Positions 14,901 through 27,971 of a DNA stretch of 64,000 bases are shown here, one piece after another. Positions within the stretch are counted from its first letter, which is position 1. Each line of letters opens with the position of its first letter. The DNA lies in the NCBI GenBank assembly GCA_018292915.2, contig JACVVK020000088.1, positions 1,620,001 to 1,684,000 on the forward strand, given 5' to 3'. The DNA comes from Batillaria attramentaria (lineage: Eukaryota > Mollusca > Gastropoda > Batillariidae). Under the pieces are notes generated by a model. The model was given only the letters and a program-made list of their open reading frames with translations, had not been told where the DNA came from and ran no database searches. The position numbers were made by a program, and so were the translations under genes.

Positions 14901-17900
14901 CCATCATGGGTTTGAACATGGATGCCGGCACCTCAGTATCTGTCACCATTGGTGGTGATATGCCCTGTGTCAACATCACCAGGTACATTGTTGGCAGTGT
15001 AGAAATATTTTGTGTATTACCATTTACCACATACACAGAGGATGTTGATTATCTGCATAATTCAAAATACTGTCAGTGACATGGATAGGTTTTGCTGGGG
15101 AGGCTGCATCATTACATTTGCATAAAATAAAGTAGGATTACTAGAGATTTTGACAGAAATTTAGCACTGATCATGTGAAAGGGCTGTTACTGCACGAAGA
15201 CTGATAACCAAGTACGTAAGGTTAGATCATGAGGATTCGGAGAGTTTTTCATTGTCCAAATGAAGATAATAAAGGGCTATAGTCATCTCATACTGTAGTT
15301 TATAGGCACAGATTGGTTTGATTTACAGTCTTCAATGTTTCTCTGCTTTTTGCACAGGGTCAGCTCATCAAACTTGACCTGCGTCACCACAAACAGCACA
15401 GGTCCAGTGGACACTGAATACAACATATCCATGGTGTTTGACAATGAGCCAGTCATTGGAGCCAGCTACATTACGTTCACGTACAAGCCAAACCCTACTA
15501 TCACTGGAGTCACACATAAGGAATCCATTCAGAGGTCCGTGTCTTCACATCTCCCCCCCCCCCCCCCCCCCCAAAGTCTTTGGTTTAAAACATCTGCAAA
15601 TAGAAAATAAAGAATTGCTGTCATATTATTTTCTCGCTCAACCTCCACATGCACGTTCAGTCAGTCATTCCTTTATTTACCGTGTTCTGTTTTTCTAGGT
15701 GACTTTCTTCAACATAATGACCAGACTGACTTCTTTCACTTTCCTCTGTTGCCTCAGTTTTCTGCTACAGTTTGATTTGACTAACAATATTCTCATGACT
15801 TCTGTGGGTTTTCAGAAATCTGTTTTGCCTTCTTGTTTTGTCATCGTCTCTGCTCTTTTCCTTCACCCTGCAGGCCCCCCTCCCTGGTAATACTTCTGTC
15901 TTCCTATTGGAAATTTTATACATTTGTTCTCTGTGCTGTGTACAGTGGTGGCTTGATGATCGGAGTGCATGGGAAAGACCTGGATCACATTCAAACCCCA
16001 GCCATGATCCTCTGGTACAACAACAGTCCCTATGAAAATGTAAGTTGCATCAGTCAAAATGATGTGTATATTGCATTTAGGTCAGTGTTTCCTGAACACA
16101 TTTGACTTGTAAGTACAAGTGCATGTACTATTATCTATACCATTATCTTGTTCCTCCATTGTCTGCAAACTCTCAGACACAGTAATTGAAACTTTTCTCT
16201 GTCCTTTTCCTACAGACGTGCAAGAAGTCAGGGCATCAACCAGTCCTCTTAGAATGCCTTACACCAAGCGTGCCCATCTTGGACTCTGAGATGGATCCTT
16301 TCAAATATCTGTCATACGGTTTCCGCCTGGATGGAGTTCGTGCACTGCGCAATCTGACCGGCTTAAGCTTTGAGGACCACGAGATGTTCAAGGTGTACCC
16401 TGACCCTAAGTTTGACAAGTTTGAGGGTGGTGACAAGGTGCATCAACAAAAGAACGAGCTTCTTGTCATAGAGGTGAGCTGGGTTAACCCATTCAGTGCC
16501 CAGGGACCGAATATTCGGTTGACACTCCATGCGTGCGCCAGTGATAGCATATTTGGTCATCTGCTACAAACAGTTTTAGTGCGCAGAAGCACACTATTTT
16601 AGTAATGAAATACACATGAACACATACCTTGAGAAATCCCCTACACGCGTGTACTAACTGAATTTTTTATGACATTTTATGGGAATTTCACTCTGTGCTG
16701 TGTAATAGTGTGACCTAAGTGACTGATTTTAATTAACAGATGAAGTGCATTTGATAAAAAGTTTTCCGCAGTGTTCTTGTACACCTGACAAACGTATTCA
16801 GACTTTAAGTAAGTGTTCACTGTGAAAAACTGTAACCTGAAGTACAAGAAAAAGTGGATGTGTGTTTTCAGGGCAGTCAGCTGCTGCCGTTGAGGAACCA
16901 TGATGTGGAGGTGTCGATAGGGAAAGAACAGTGTACGGAGGTGAAGGTCGGCAAGACACTTATCACATGCAAACCCCCTCCGACCCAGCCCCACCCTTCT
17001 CAAGGCAGTGGATTACCTGAAGTAGTGGTAAGTATTCGTGTCACTGTGTAAATTGTTTTGTTTTTGATAATTCTTTGTTAGTGTTCTTGACCAGCAGTTC
17101 AAGCAGATTTACCTTCACTTTCAAATTATTACTCCTCAGTACAGACTGACAGTAAAAATGACTTTGACAAAGCAGTCTGATTCCAAAAACCCATGTTGTT
17201 GTGGTGATGCATGAAGTGCAAGGGAAACAACTGTGGCATTGACTTTTGATGACAACACCCCTCGTTAGATCTTGGGATGAACACAATCTTTCAGCATGAC
17301 TTTTGTTTCACAGGTTATTGTTGGCAACCTGACGTATCCAATAGGCTTCCTGCGCTATGAAGAGCCAGAGGTTCTGTCCATGGCGGCCATCATCGCCATC
17401 GCAGTTGGTGGCGGGGTCCTGCTTGTAGTGCTAGTGATTGTGTGCATCCTGTACCGTGTCAAGTCACAACGCAACGATGACATGATGAAGAAGATGAGGA
17501 TTCAGATGGACATGCTGGAAGCTCGTGTGGCAAATGAGTGCAAGGAAGGTAAGTTTGCAGACAGTGTTTTGCGTCGTCTTCATTTTCATCATTTTTTTAT
17601 TATTTTTTTTTTGTGGAAGTGTGGTGAAGGCAAGTCACTCCACCTTTGCAGAATTGTTCTAGAAAAGTGTATCAGGCGGTACGCTCAACCTGTTTACTTT
17701 GAGGGTGTATATATTTACCTGTTTTAAAATGTGCAAAATATTCATGACACATCCTTTGTTACAGCATTTGCGGAGCTGCAGACAGACATGACAGAATTGA
17801 CGAGTGACACTTATGGTCAGGTCACCATTCCTTTCTGGGACTACCGCACCTACTGCATGCGCATAATGTTCCCTGGCGTGGAAGAGCATGCAGTCATCAA

Positions 17901-20900
17901 AGACTTGCAGGTGAGACTTGTTCACTTCTTGTGACGCAAGACTCGTTTACCTTGCAAGACTCAATGTGTCGCACGATTGATTTACTTGTTGTGAGACACA
18001 TCCGCTTGCTGCTTTCTGTACTCTTGTTGTTATCTTTTGAAGAGTATTTCTCCCGTATCAGACCGTTAAGGTGAAAACATGAGCTGTTGTGACATCAGCA
18101 ATATCTCCATTTTCAGATTGACTTTCATCGCCGAGAAAGTGTTGAGCGAGGTCTTCGTCAGTTTGCTGGGTTGATCAGCAACAAGACCTTCTTACTTACC
18201 TTCATTCGTACCCTGGAGGCCAACAGGAGCTTCAACCTGAGAGACCGGGTCAATGTCGCGTCCTTGATAAGCGTGGCCTTGCAGACACAAATGGAATATT
18301 CCACTGAGTGAGTGGTTAGAACTGTTAAGAAAACGGTCTCAGTATATTAATCAAAGCTGTTTGTTGGATTTAAAAATTGAAATTTAAGCAAGAAGTTGTA
18401 AGTCTTCAGTGCTTTTCTGCGAAAGATCTCATCGGCAAAGTCTCATACATGTGTACATAGTTTCAAAAATTTGAGTTTGTTACTGATGCTAAAGATTATT
18501 AACCCTGATTATTGAATTGTCTTATGCTGAAATGCCGTAGACGTGGTCTGTTCTCAGCAAGACCAGGGTTAAAAGTTTGGATTTTTTTGTGTGTGTGTGC
18601 TGTTAGCAGATAAGACCAGCGCTTAACCATGTGGATCAGTTTTACAGTCATGCGTATTCAATTTCGTTTGGGTGCAAACATGAGTTAACTGTTGTGATTT
18701 GTTTCAGAATATTGAAGACATTGTTAGCAGAATTAATAGAGAAGACAGTGGAGAGCAAAAATACTCCAAAACTCCTGCTGCGGAGGTATGTTTCATTTCC
18801 TTTTCAGAGTAGAAACAACTTCGGGAGAGAATGTCCCACTTGTGATGTGCATTTATTGTTTCAGTTACAGCTCTGTCTGTTGGTTATACAGTGTAAATAT
18901 ATTTTTCCCATGCTTGCGTGATTCCAACACTACAGTTTAGTATGTAAGCTGTAGGCGTAAGCTTCAGCTGTCGGATGGACAGATCTCAGAAAGTCCGCAT
19001 CTCATTTTGATTTTCAGCTGCATCCACATTTAAGTTTCACATCGCTGTGATACACTGCTGTCTTTTTTTTTTTGGTTTCAGAAATGAATCCGTGGCAGAG
19101 AAGATGTTGACAAATTGGTTCACATTCCTGTTGTACAAATTTTTAAAGGTAAGTATCCTCTATTGCAAAACTTCAGCTTTGCGACCAACTGAACAGATGT
19201 TCACAAACCTTGTGTTTATATTTGCTCATGTCTCTTTCTTGTAGTTAGCGTTCTAGTGTTGTAATCTAGCTGTGCAGCAACTTTAATGAAAAAAAAAAAA
19301 AAAAAAATCACAAGAAACTCACAAACAGTCATTTGGTGAGTCAGTTTTGCAAGGTTTGTCATATAGTCTCATCATAGGTCCGTGCAATACTATCAATGGC
19401 TGTTGGTCATTCCTTGTAGGAGTGTGCGGGAGAGCCGTTGTTTATGCTGTTCCAAGCCATAAAGCAGCAGACATCCAAGGGTCCTGTGGACTCGGTGACA
19501 GGGGAGGCGCGATACTCGCTCAGCGAGGACAAGCTGATCCGTCAGCAGATCCAGTACAAAGCAATGGTGAGCCTTTTATCACACTATAGGAAAGAGGAAG
19601 AGGGGATAGTAGCTAGAGTGAGAATTAAAAGAGTGAGAGAAAGTGTTTCAGCAGCAACGTTATATTCACTTACTTGACATTTTTGGTTGAAATCTTGTAT
19701 TGTGTCGGAACGCCTGATAAGTGATGTATTTTCTTTTATTCATTTATTACTTGAGTGACTGGCTTCTTCTGTCATTCAAATATTTTTTCATGTGCTTGGT
19801 CTGTTTTTTTAAACAAACTTGAAGATGTTTTAAAATTTCTTTTTAATTTTGTGTGTGTGAATTTGTCACAGAAAGCAGGGGAATGAGGACAGCTGCTGTA
19901 CTTAAAAGTCTTATTTGAGTAGAGTAATGTGCATGGTCTGACTGATGCATCTTTATTGCAGACACTACATGTGTTAGACATTGACGTGGATCGCTGCACA
20001 CAGCCAGCACACCCCGTCAAGGTGTTAGACTGTGACACCATATCACAAGTCAAGGAGAAGATTCTTGACGCCATCTACAAAAACGCTCCCTTCAGCAGTC
20101 GCCCGCCCAAGGAGGAGTTGGATCTGGGTATGTTGCATACAGTGAAGGCCACAGGGAGCATTGCTCTCAGATGTTGTCTTGTATTTCTGTGTTTTATATC
20201 ATACCACATGCTTTTAGTTCCCCTTTCTGGGTAGTCAGGACTGTTTTGGTTAAAATACATTTCACCTAACCTTACTTAACTGCTTATTGTTCAGTACTCA
20301 TGGGTGTCATGGTAATTCATATGGATGTTTGATCAGCCATCATCCAGCTGTTGCGCATCCTAAGAGTTCAGCTGCATCATTTCTAGCAGTACCATATCCC
20401 TCTGTCCATTTAGTCTAACATTTTTTTTCATCACAGTTCATTGTTTTCTTCTGAGGGGAGGTGGTGTTTTGTTTTGTTTTGTTTTGTTTTGTTTTGTTTT
20501 AGTGCTGTTGTTGTTTTGCAACTTTCCACCCCAGTTCAGATTCAGATGTGTCGATATAGATTTTTAGGCACTTGCGTTGTACTCTGCTGTATTTGTTGTG
20601 GGTGTTATAATATTGACAGCTCTTTCATTGTTGCTAGCTTTTGTTGTGAAACTCCTTAAATCCATAGCTTTCCTTTCTTGCATATATACATGTCTCTCAC
20701 ATCTGGATTTTTTTTTTCTTGATGGTTTTGAAGTAACCAGATTCTAGTAGAGTGACTCTTGGTTTACCCTACTTTGTAATGCTCTGCAGTGTGAGGCTGG
20801 CTGCATTCTGTGGTGTCTTAATGGGAGATGCATGGTTCATTCACTTGCATGATACACTGTGTACTAATTTAATTAATTAAGTAATGGAGAGGGGCATGGT

Positions 20901-23900
20901 CATCATACCCTGTTACAAACACAGCATTTTACTCTTCCTGTGCATGGTTTCTTCATATTTAAATTATGAGGATACGTTTTCAGATTTGACATGAGAGGAA
21001 ATTCAGCATTAGCACTAACCATGCATGTGCAATTATTTTCTTCTCCTTAATTCTTCTTTTCTTTTGTTGTTGTTATTGTTGTTCTGTGTAGCTGCATGTG
21101 TATGTTTTGTTTGAGTTGAGAGGTTCATTTCTGTAATCATCTGAGAGGACAAATGTCTCAGCTGCTTCAGCTGTGGAAGCATGAACTTTATCTTACTACT
21201 GTACCGGTAAATCTGTTAGTGTTGTAGTAATTCTTTCTGTAGTTGTTGGGTTGGGGGGTTTTGGTCATTCATGCATGTTTTTCATGTTAGAGAAAGGTGT
21301 CTTGCATGTTGCTGTTCTGTGATGAGCTCTTTAAAGTCCCACAGTTGCACATAACAGGAGCAGTCATTCCTATATCACAAGCATTTGTGCTCTTCAGTCC
21401 CTTTTCTCTATTCTATACGCCATTTTGATTGGAAAGCAAGAGGCTTTCAGAGTGTCGACAAAACAAAACAAAATCCAGACAATAACTTCACTTTTGGATA
21501 TTGGTGAGTAACAAATGCTTGTGATTGCAATGAACAGCTTGAAACTTTTTTGTTCGATACTTTTGTCATATTTCATCCTAGCACCGCATAAACTACTTTC
21601 TGTTATTGTTGGAGGCAACCTCATCAAATAGGCATATGTCTGCTCGGCCATTTATGCTCAGGACCTCGAAAATTACTCTGTCCGTGAAATACACATGCAT
21701 TTCTTGTTGGTTTTCCTATTGGATTTGCACTTTAAACCGTTACATGAGGTTGACCTACAAAAATGACAGTTGTTCACTCATTTTCATCTCCTTTATTCAT
21801 TGCACCACAGGTAATTTGGAATGCTCTTTTTTTGGCATGACTCTAGTGGGTGCTCACACTGCAGACAGGGGCGGTTAATGCATGCGTTTTTTCTTTTTCT
21901 CTTTTCCTTACCAACAGTCTTATTTGATCATCCGCCAGAATGGATATGTGCGGACAAAAGTCAGATCCCACCTAAAATGTTTCCGAATCGGGAGACAAAA
22001 CGCTTGGTGCTACATGATGAGGACGGAACGTCGAAGGTGGAGGGAGACTGCAGGCGTATCAACACGCTTGCACATTATCAGGTGAGGGAAGATGAGAGTT
22101 TGAGGCAACATATATACTTGCTGCTTCAGGAAGATCAATTTTTGTATTTCAGCTGCAGTGATTACACCAGAGGGTCTGAATGTCAGTATGTTCCAAGGGT
22201 TCACAGTGTACTGCTGTGCACGCACACATGCACATTCCTGCTGTATAGAATGTTAATTCTGTGTATGCACCAAGAAATAGAAATTGTGTGTTGATTCTTC
22301 TGTTTTATCCCAGCAGTGTTTTCTTGTTAGGTATTTGGGGGTTTTTTTTGCTCTTGGCAACAATCTATTTCAGAGGCTAATTCCATCTTTGATAAACCAA
22401 CTTAAGTTTCGCTCCCGAGTGTGCCTGTATGCTCAGAATAGTCAATACTCTATATTGATGATTAGTAGAGATCTTAATGCGATACAGTGCTGTTTACACT
22501 TTGTGTGGGCGGTCAAACATTCAAACCGATGACTATTGTTGCACTATTGGAGCACTCAGTGTGGTTGCCTTGTCATCGAGTACACTTCTGTTGGCTCAGT
22601 GCCAGCATTACAGATGCTGTCACTGTCCAGGTGTCCAAGTAGTGATATTAAAGATACTTTAAAAACAGCTCAGAATGATCTGTGAGCATAAAAAAATGGT
22701 AGCATTAGCCCCTAACAGAGCATGCAATCATGACGTGCAAACGGAGACATTTCCGTGAAGCTATACAGTTATATAAACTTTTTTTTTTTTTTTTTTTGTT
22801 GCTGTCCCAACTCTTTGCCAGCTCCAGTGGTGTTCCTCCCAGGTCATGGGTGGAACCCACGGAGGACTCGGAAACCGGGACATTTTTTTTTATATTATGC
22901 ATGATGATGGAGATGAGGATGATAGTAAGATGATGCTATGGAGGTCCATGTGGTTTTGGACTGCGGGACAGGGCCGCATTCCACGCTTCCTGTCATAAAT
23001 ATCCCGGCATTAACCAGGCCCGGGAACTACGGCACCTGCGGTGCTGGCCGTGTAATCATCCACATCATACGACGTGTCATACTAAGGGAAGCACCCCCAA
23101 AGTCGCACCCGTGAAGTGGGTGAATCTCGGCTGTGTGGCAACAGCCTCCCCATCGGGCCCATAGCACACCCGCTCTGGGTAGGAGCCGACCTAGGTAGGA
23201 AAAATCCCGCTTGTCTCGGCTGGGACTCGAACCCGGGTCTCCCGGTCCATGGTCCGAAGTGCTAACCACTACACTACGGGGGCCGGTTATATATATAAAC
23301 TTAATGTTGGCTTGCGGGGTACATGTGTATAAGTTGGGAGTGCACATAACTCAGTTGCCTAAGTCTTTAATCAATTCACATGATGTTTTGCTCATGTCCA
23401 GGTGCCTGATTGTGCATATGTTGCGTTACATCCCAAACAACTGCTCCAACCATACAACATGAGCATCATGTCCGAAAAGTCCAGTATGTATACTTTCTTT
23501 GTCTATTATACATGTAGTTTACTTTGTCTATTATACATGTAGTTTACTTTGTCTATTATACATGTAGTTTACTTTGTCTATTATACATGTAGTTTACTTT
23601 GTCTATTATACATGTAGTTTACTTTGTCTATTATACATGTAGTTTACTTTGTCTATTATACATGTAGTTTACTTTGTCTATTATACATGTAGTTTACTTT
23701 GTCTATTATACATGTAGTTTACTTTGTCTATTATACATGTAGTTTACTTTGTCTATTATACATGTAGTTTACTTTGTCTATTATACATGTAGTTTACTTT
23801 GTCTATTATACATGTAGTTTACTTTGTCTATTATACATGTAGTTTACTTTGTCTATTATACATGTAGTTTACTTTGTCTATTATACATGTAGTTTACTTT

Positions 23901-26900
23901 GTCTATTATACATGTAGTTTACTTTGTCTATTATACATGTAGTTTACTTTGTCTATTATACATGTAGTTTACTTTGTCTATTATACATGTAGTTTACTTT
24001 GTCTATTATACATGTAGTTTACTTTGTCTATTATACATGTAGTTTACTTTGTCTATTATACATGTAGTTTACTTTGTCTATTATACATGTAGTTTACTTT
24101 GTCTATTATACATGTAGTTTGTCTATTATACATGTAGTTTACTTTGTCTATTTCTGTTGGTAGATTTATGTGCTTCTGACTACCTCATGCATTCCATACT
24201 CACAAATTTCGCAGAGATTGCATATGTTTTCATGTTGCAGCTTTCCAGATACAGTAAGATCACCTGTCTCTATTATTTCTTCCCACAACTTCATTGCATT
24301 GTATGTTCCTTTTGCAGACCTTTCCTTCTACAACCGTAGTCCATCCCTTACACGGACAGTGACGCCTCAGATGATCACTGTCGATGTTGACAACAATGGC
24401 ATCAAACATTTTCACTTGGTCAGTAATACTTTAATTGATAAGTAGATAGTTACTGTTCAGATGAAACATATTCATGTAAGTAGACACATGTAAGTTATGT
24501 TTCATCCAAACAGTACAGAGGAGTGAAGAGAGAGAGAGAGAGTGTGTGCATAAGATGCATGAAATGTGTACATGTATGCACATTGCCATCAACTCCCCGT
24601 TCATAGAAATTACTAACATTTACAAGAAAATCCTGAATATATTCACAGTTTGACTACTTTTCCATTGGTGTTTACACAGATAGGTTTAAATTTCCCTTTT
24701 TGTGCATGAAGATTTTGTCCGCTTGATGTAAGGCAGAATGTCACATCAACTGTTACTTCCAATTGCAGGTGCGGCAGCATGATATTGAGCCCAGCAAGGA
24801 AGGTGACAGAGGCAGCAAGATGGTCAGTGAGATCTACTTGCCCAGGCTTCTTGTTACCAAGGTAATATCACGTTTCTAACTCTGTCAATGTGTCAGATGG
24901 GATAAATCATTAGTGTCGTGGTGCACATACTGCATGTACATTTGTCTCAGGAGAAAAGTTTCAGGACGACATTTTAGTCTGTAATCAGTAAATTTCTGTC
25001 CATCTGTACAATTTGTTGCTGGCATTTTCTTTATCTCCCTGCCAGTTGATGTGGGACTCTCATTTTCAGTGCTGTCACTGTCTTTTCATACATTAATTGT
25101 GCGCGTGTCTCCTTGTCTGCCTGTCAGTCAGTAGAAACTGCAGGCTTTTGCTTGACCTGTAGTAATCAGTGTCTCCAATCACGTTCTGTAGTGTGTAAAA
25201 TACACACAGAAATCCGAAAACAATGCAGAAAATTTATGTCACTGCATCCCAGGGATGCACACATATTGGTCAGAGCTGACGACTCATTAGTTGCACAAGT
25301 AGTATTGACTAATGATGATTTGACTCGAAGTTCAACAACTGCCCAGAAGAAGCAACCAGCAAGTCATACTGTGGTGGTAGATGTGAACCCACTGCTAGAG
25401 ACAGCACCAGTGCCCTGTATGGTTCAGAAAAGAAACGATAAAAATTATTACAAAGGGGCTCTCACAAATTGCAAAATGCCTCCCTGAAATTCTGGAAGAG
25501 AGTCCCTGAGACCCTTTGGTGTAAAAACTATTGGAAACTCTGGTAAATAGAATGAGACTATATATTTACGTAAGACAAGGCATATTTCACCTCTACCAGT
25601 TGTAGACAATCTCTGTACCTCTGGTTCATGTATCCATCTATATAACATATATACATATATACATGTACCTCTCATCTTTTCAGGGTACTCTGCAGCAGTT
25701 TGTGGATGACTTGTTTGAGCGTATCTTCAGCACAGCACATCGTGGCTCTGCCCTTCCACTTGCCATCAAGTACATGTTTGACTTCCTGGACGACCAGGCC
25801 CTTCTCCACAATATCCAGGACCCAGAGGTTGTTCACACATGGAAGTCCAACAGGTACACCCACTCAGTTTACCATGCTTTTTTGCAGCAAGCTAATATGT
25901 CCACGATTCATCATGATGTGACCACAACATGCACTAAATATTAGTAAAGTTGGTAAACTGATTCAGTTGCTTATCTAACCCTTTTGTGAAGCAAGGACAG
26001 GCCACAAGATAAGTGGTTTCACAGTACCAGAGACATGAGTAGAGATTTTTTAATTTACAGTGTGAAATATTTCAGCATTTCACGAGGGCAAACAAAGATG
26101 GTGCAGTGTTTGCACAGAGGTTTTAAAAAAAAAAATGAAGTGCATCCATGTTGATAACTTGTAAATTCACACTACTTGTTCTTGTGTTCCAGTCTACCTC
26201 TGAGATTTTGGGTGAACATCATCAAGAATCCTGACTTCGCCTTCGATGTCCACAAGACCAGTATCGTGGATTCCTGCCTGACAGTGGTTGGGCAAACGTT
26301 CATGGATGCCTGCTCACAGAGTGAACACCGCCTCGGCAAGGATTCCCCGTCCAGCAAGTTGTTGTACGCCAAGGACATCCCCAAGTACAAGCAGTGGGTG
26401 GAAAGGTAAGGTCTACTCACTACAGCAATGAGAAGAAAATTGTTGGTATTTAGTTCTTTGAATGCTTTTATAAATGTACTGTAGTTTTCATGTACAGTGC
26501 AACTCTCTGCCAAAACAGGACAGTCACATTCAAGAATTTTACGAACACCTGTGCACTGTAGTATGATAATACACCTAGTACTGTACACTGTAGTATGATA
26601 ATACACCTAGTACTGTACATCTTTTAGTTTTATAAGCCGGGTCATTGTTTTCTGTGACAGGTACTACCAGGACATCAAGATGATGCCAGCTATCAGTGAT
26701 CAGGATATGACTGCCATGTTGACAGATGAGTCAAGAGTACGTTGCTTTTCTTTTGACTGGCTAACTAATTGTACAGTCCATAATAATGCATTTTATTATT
26801 ATTATTATATAAAAAGGAGGAATGGCCCCATCCCATAAAGTTGTTTCCGCAAATTTCAGTTATTTTGTCTGTTTATTGTTGCCGGTGGCTACCGCCGGAG

Positions 26901-26973
26901 CAGGTGAATTCCCATTTCATCTCAAAGTAAAAAGCTCTTCGATGAGGTGCTCTAGGACATAGCCACAATTACA

Positions 26974-27011
<38 letters not shown>

Positions 27012-27907
27012 ACATGTTGCACAACTCCCACCAAAATGAACGCAGCAGCATTGTGTGCACGTAATGTGCCTATGACAAAGATTTTGTTATGTCACTGTGT
27101 GCGTGAAAGTATCTATTTGTCTGGAGAAACGTCACAGTCTTGTTTTTTATCTCTGAAACTTGCTACTGCACGCAGCGAAATCTGCCCCATCCCGTAAAGT
27201 TCTTTCTCTATAGAGAAACAACTTTTAAAAAAAATGAACAGTGTCTTGTTGTTTGTGTGTGTAAGTCCTATAAAACTGAAATTAGAGTTCTCACATAGCG
27301 ATTAGAATTAGTCGCTGTACACAGGGGGACACGGGAGAGTTTCTCCCTCATATCACCAAACAGGGACACCAGAAAACACAGTTTACAGTTCTCACATCAC
27401 AATCAAAATTGAGGGCTGTACTCAGGCGGCCATTGAAATCTTCTGGCGGGAAAAAAATCTTGGAAAATCAGAGTTTAACTCCCTTTTGCACGACGTATCA
27501 CCAAATGGGTAGACCAGAAAACACAATTTAGAATTCTCACGTCATGATCAAAATCGGTGGCTGTACTCAGGGGGACCCCAGAAATAACACCAAAAAACAA
27601 AACAAAAACCAACCTCGGGAAGTCAGAGTTTAACGTCCTTATCCATCACATATCACCAAACAGGGAGGCCAAAAAAAACACTTATTAGACAGATCACATC
27701 GTCAGCCCTGGTAGTGCTTGGGGGACCCTGAAAACAATCTGGAAGAGAAAAAATTGAAAATTTGGAGTTTAACGTCCTTTTCTGCCATGTATCACCAAAC
27801 AGGGAGACCAGAAAACACTTACTAGACATCACATCATTAGCCCGGGCAAAGCTGGGTACATCCACTAATATGGTACTAACTGGAGACTGTAATGTTCGTA
27901 GTTCACC

Positions 27908-27971
<64 letters not shown>

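Noticed and set aside
23211..23285. tRNA-like A and B boxes on the minus strand, considered as a tRNA gene
   Set aside because: The head does not fold into a clean cloverleaf at its 3' half and is joined to a repeated SINE body with a target duplication.
23491..24151. Regular repeats considered as a CRISPR array
   Set aside because: Units are contiguous 25-base repeats without spacers, in an animal gene intron.
25113..25487. 124-codon open frame on the + strand between plexin exons w23 and w24
   Set aside because: It has no family resemblance, and the flanking exons join in phase without it.
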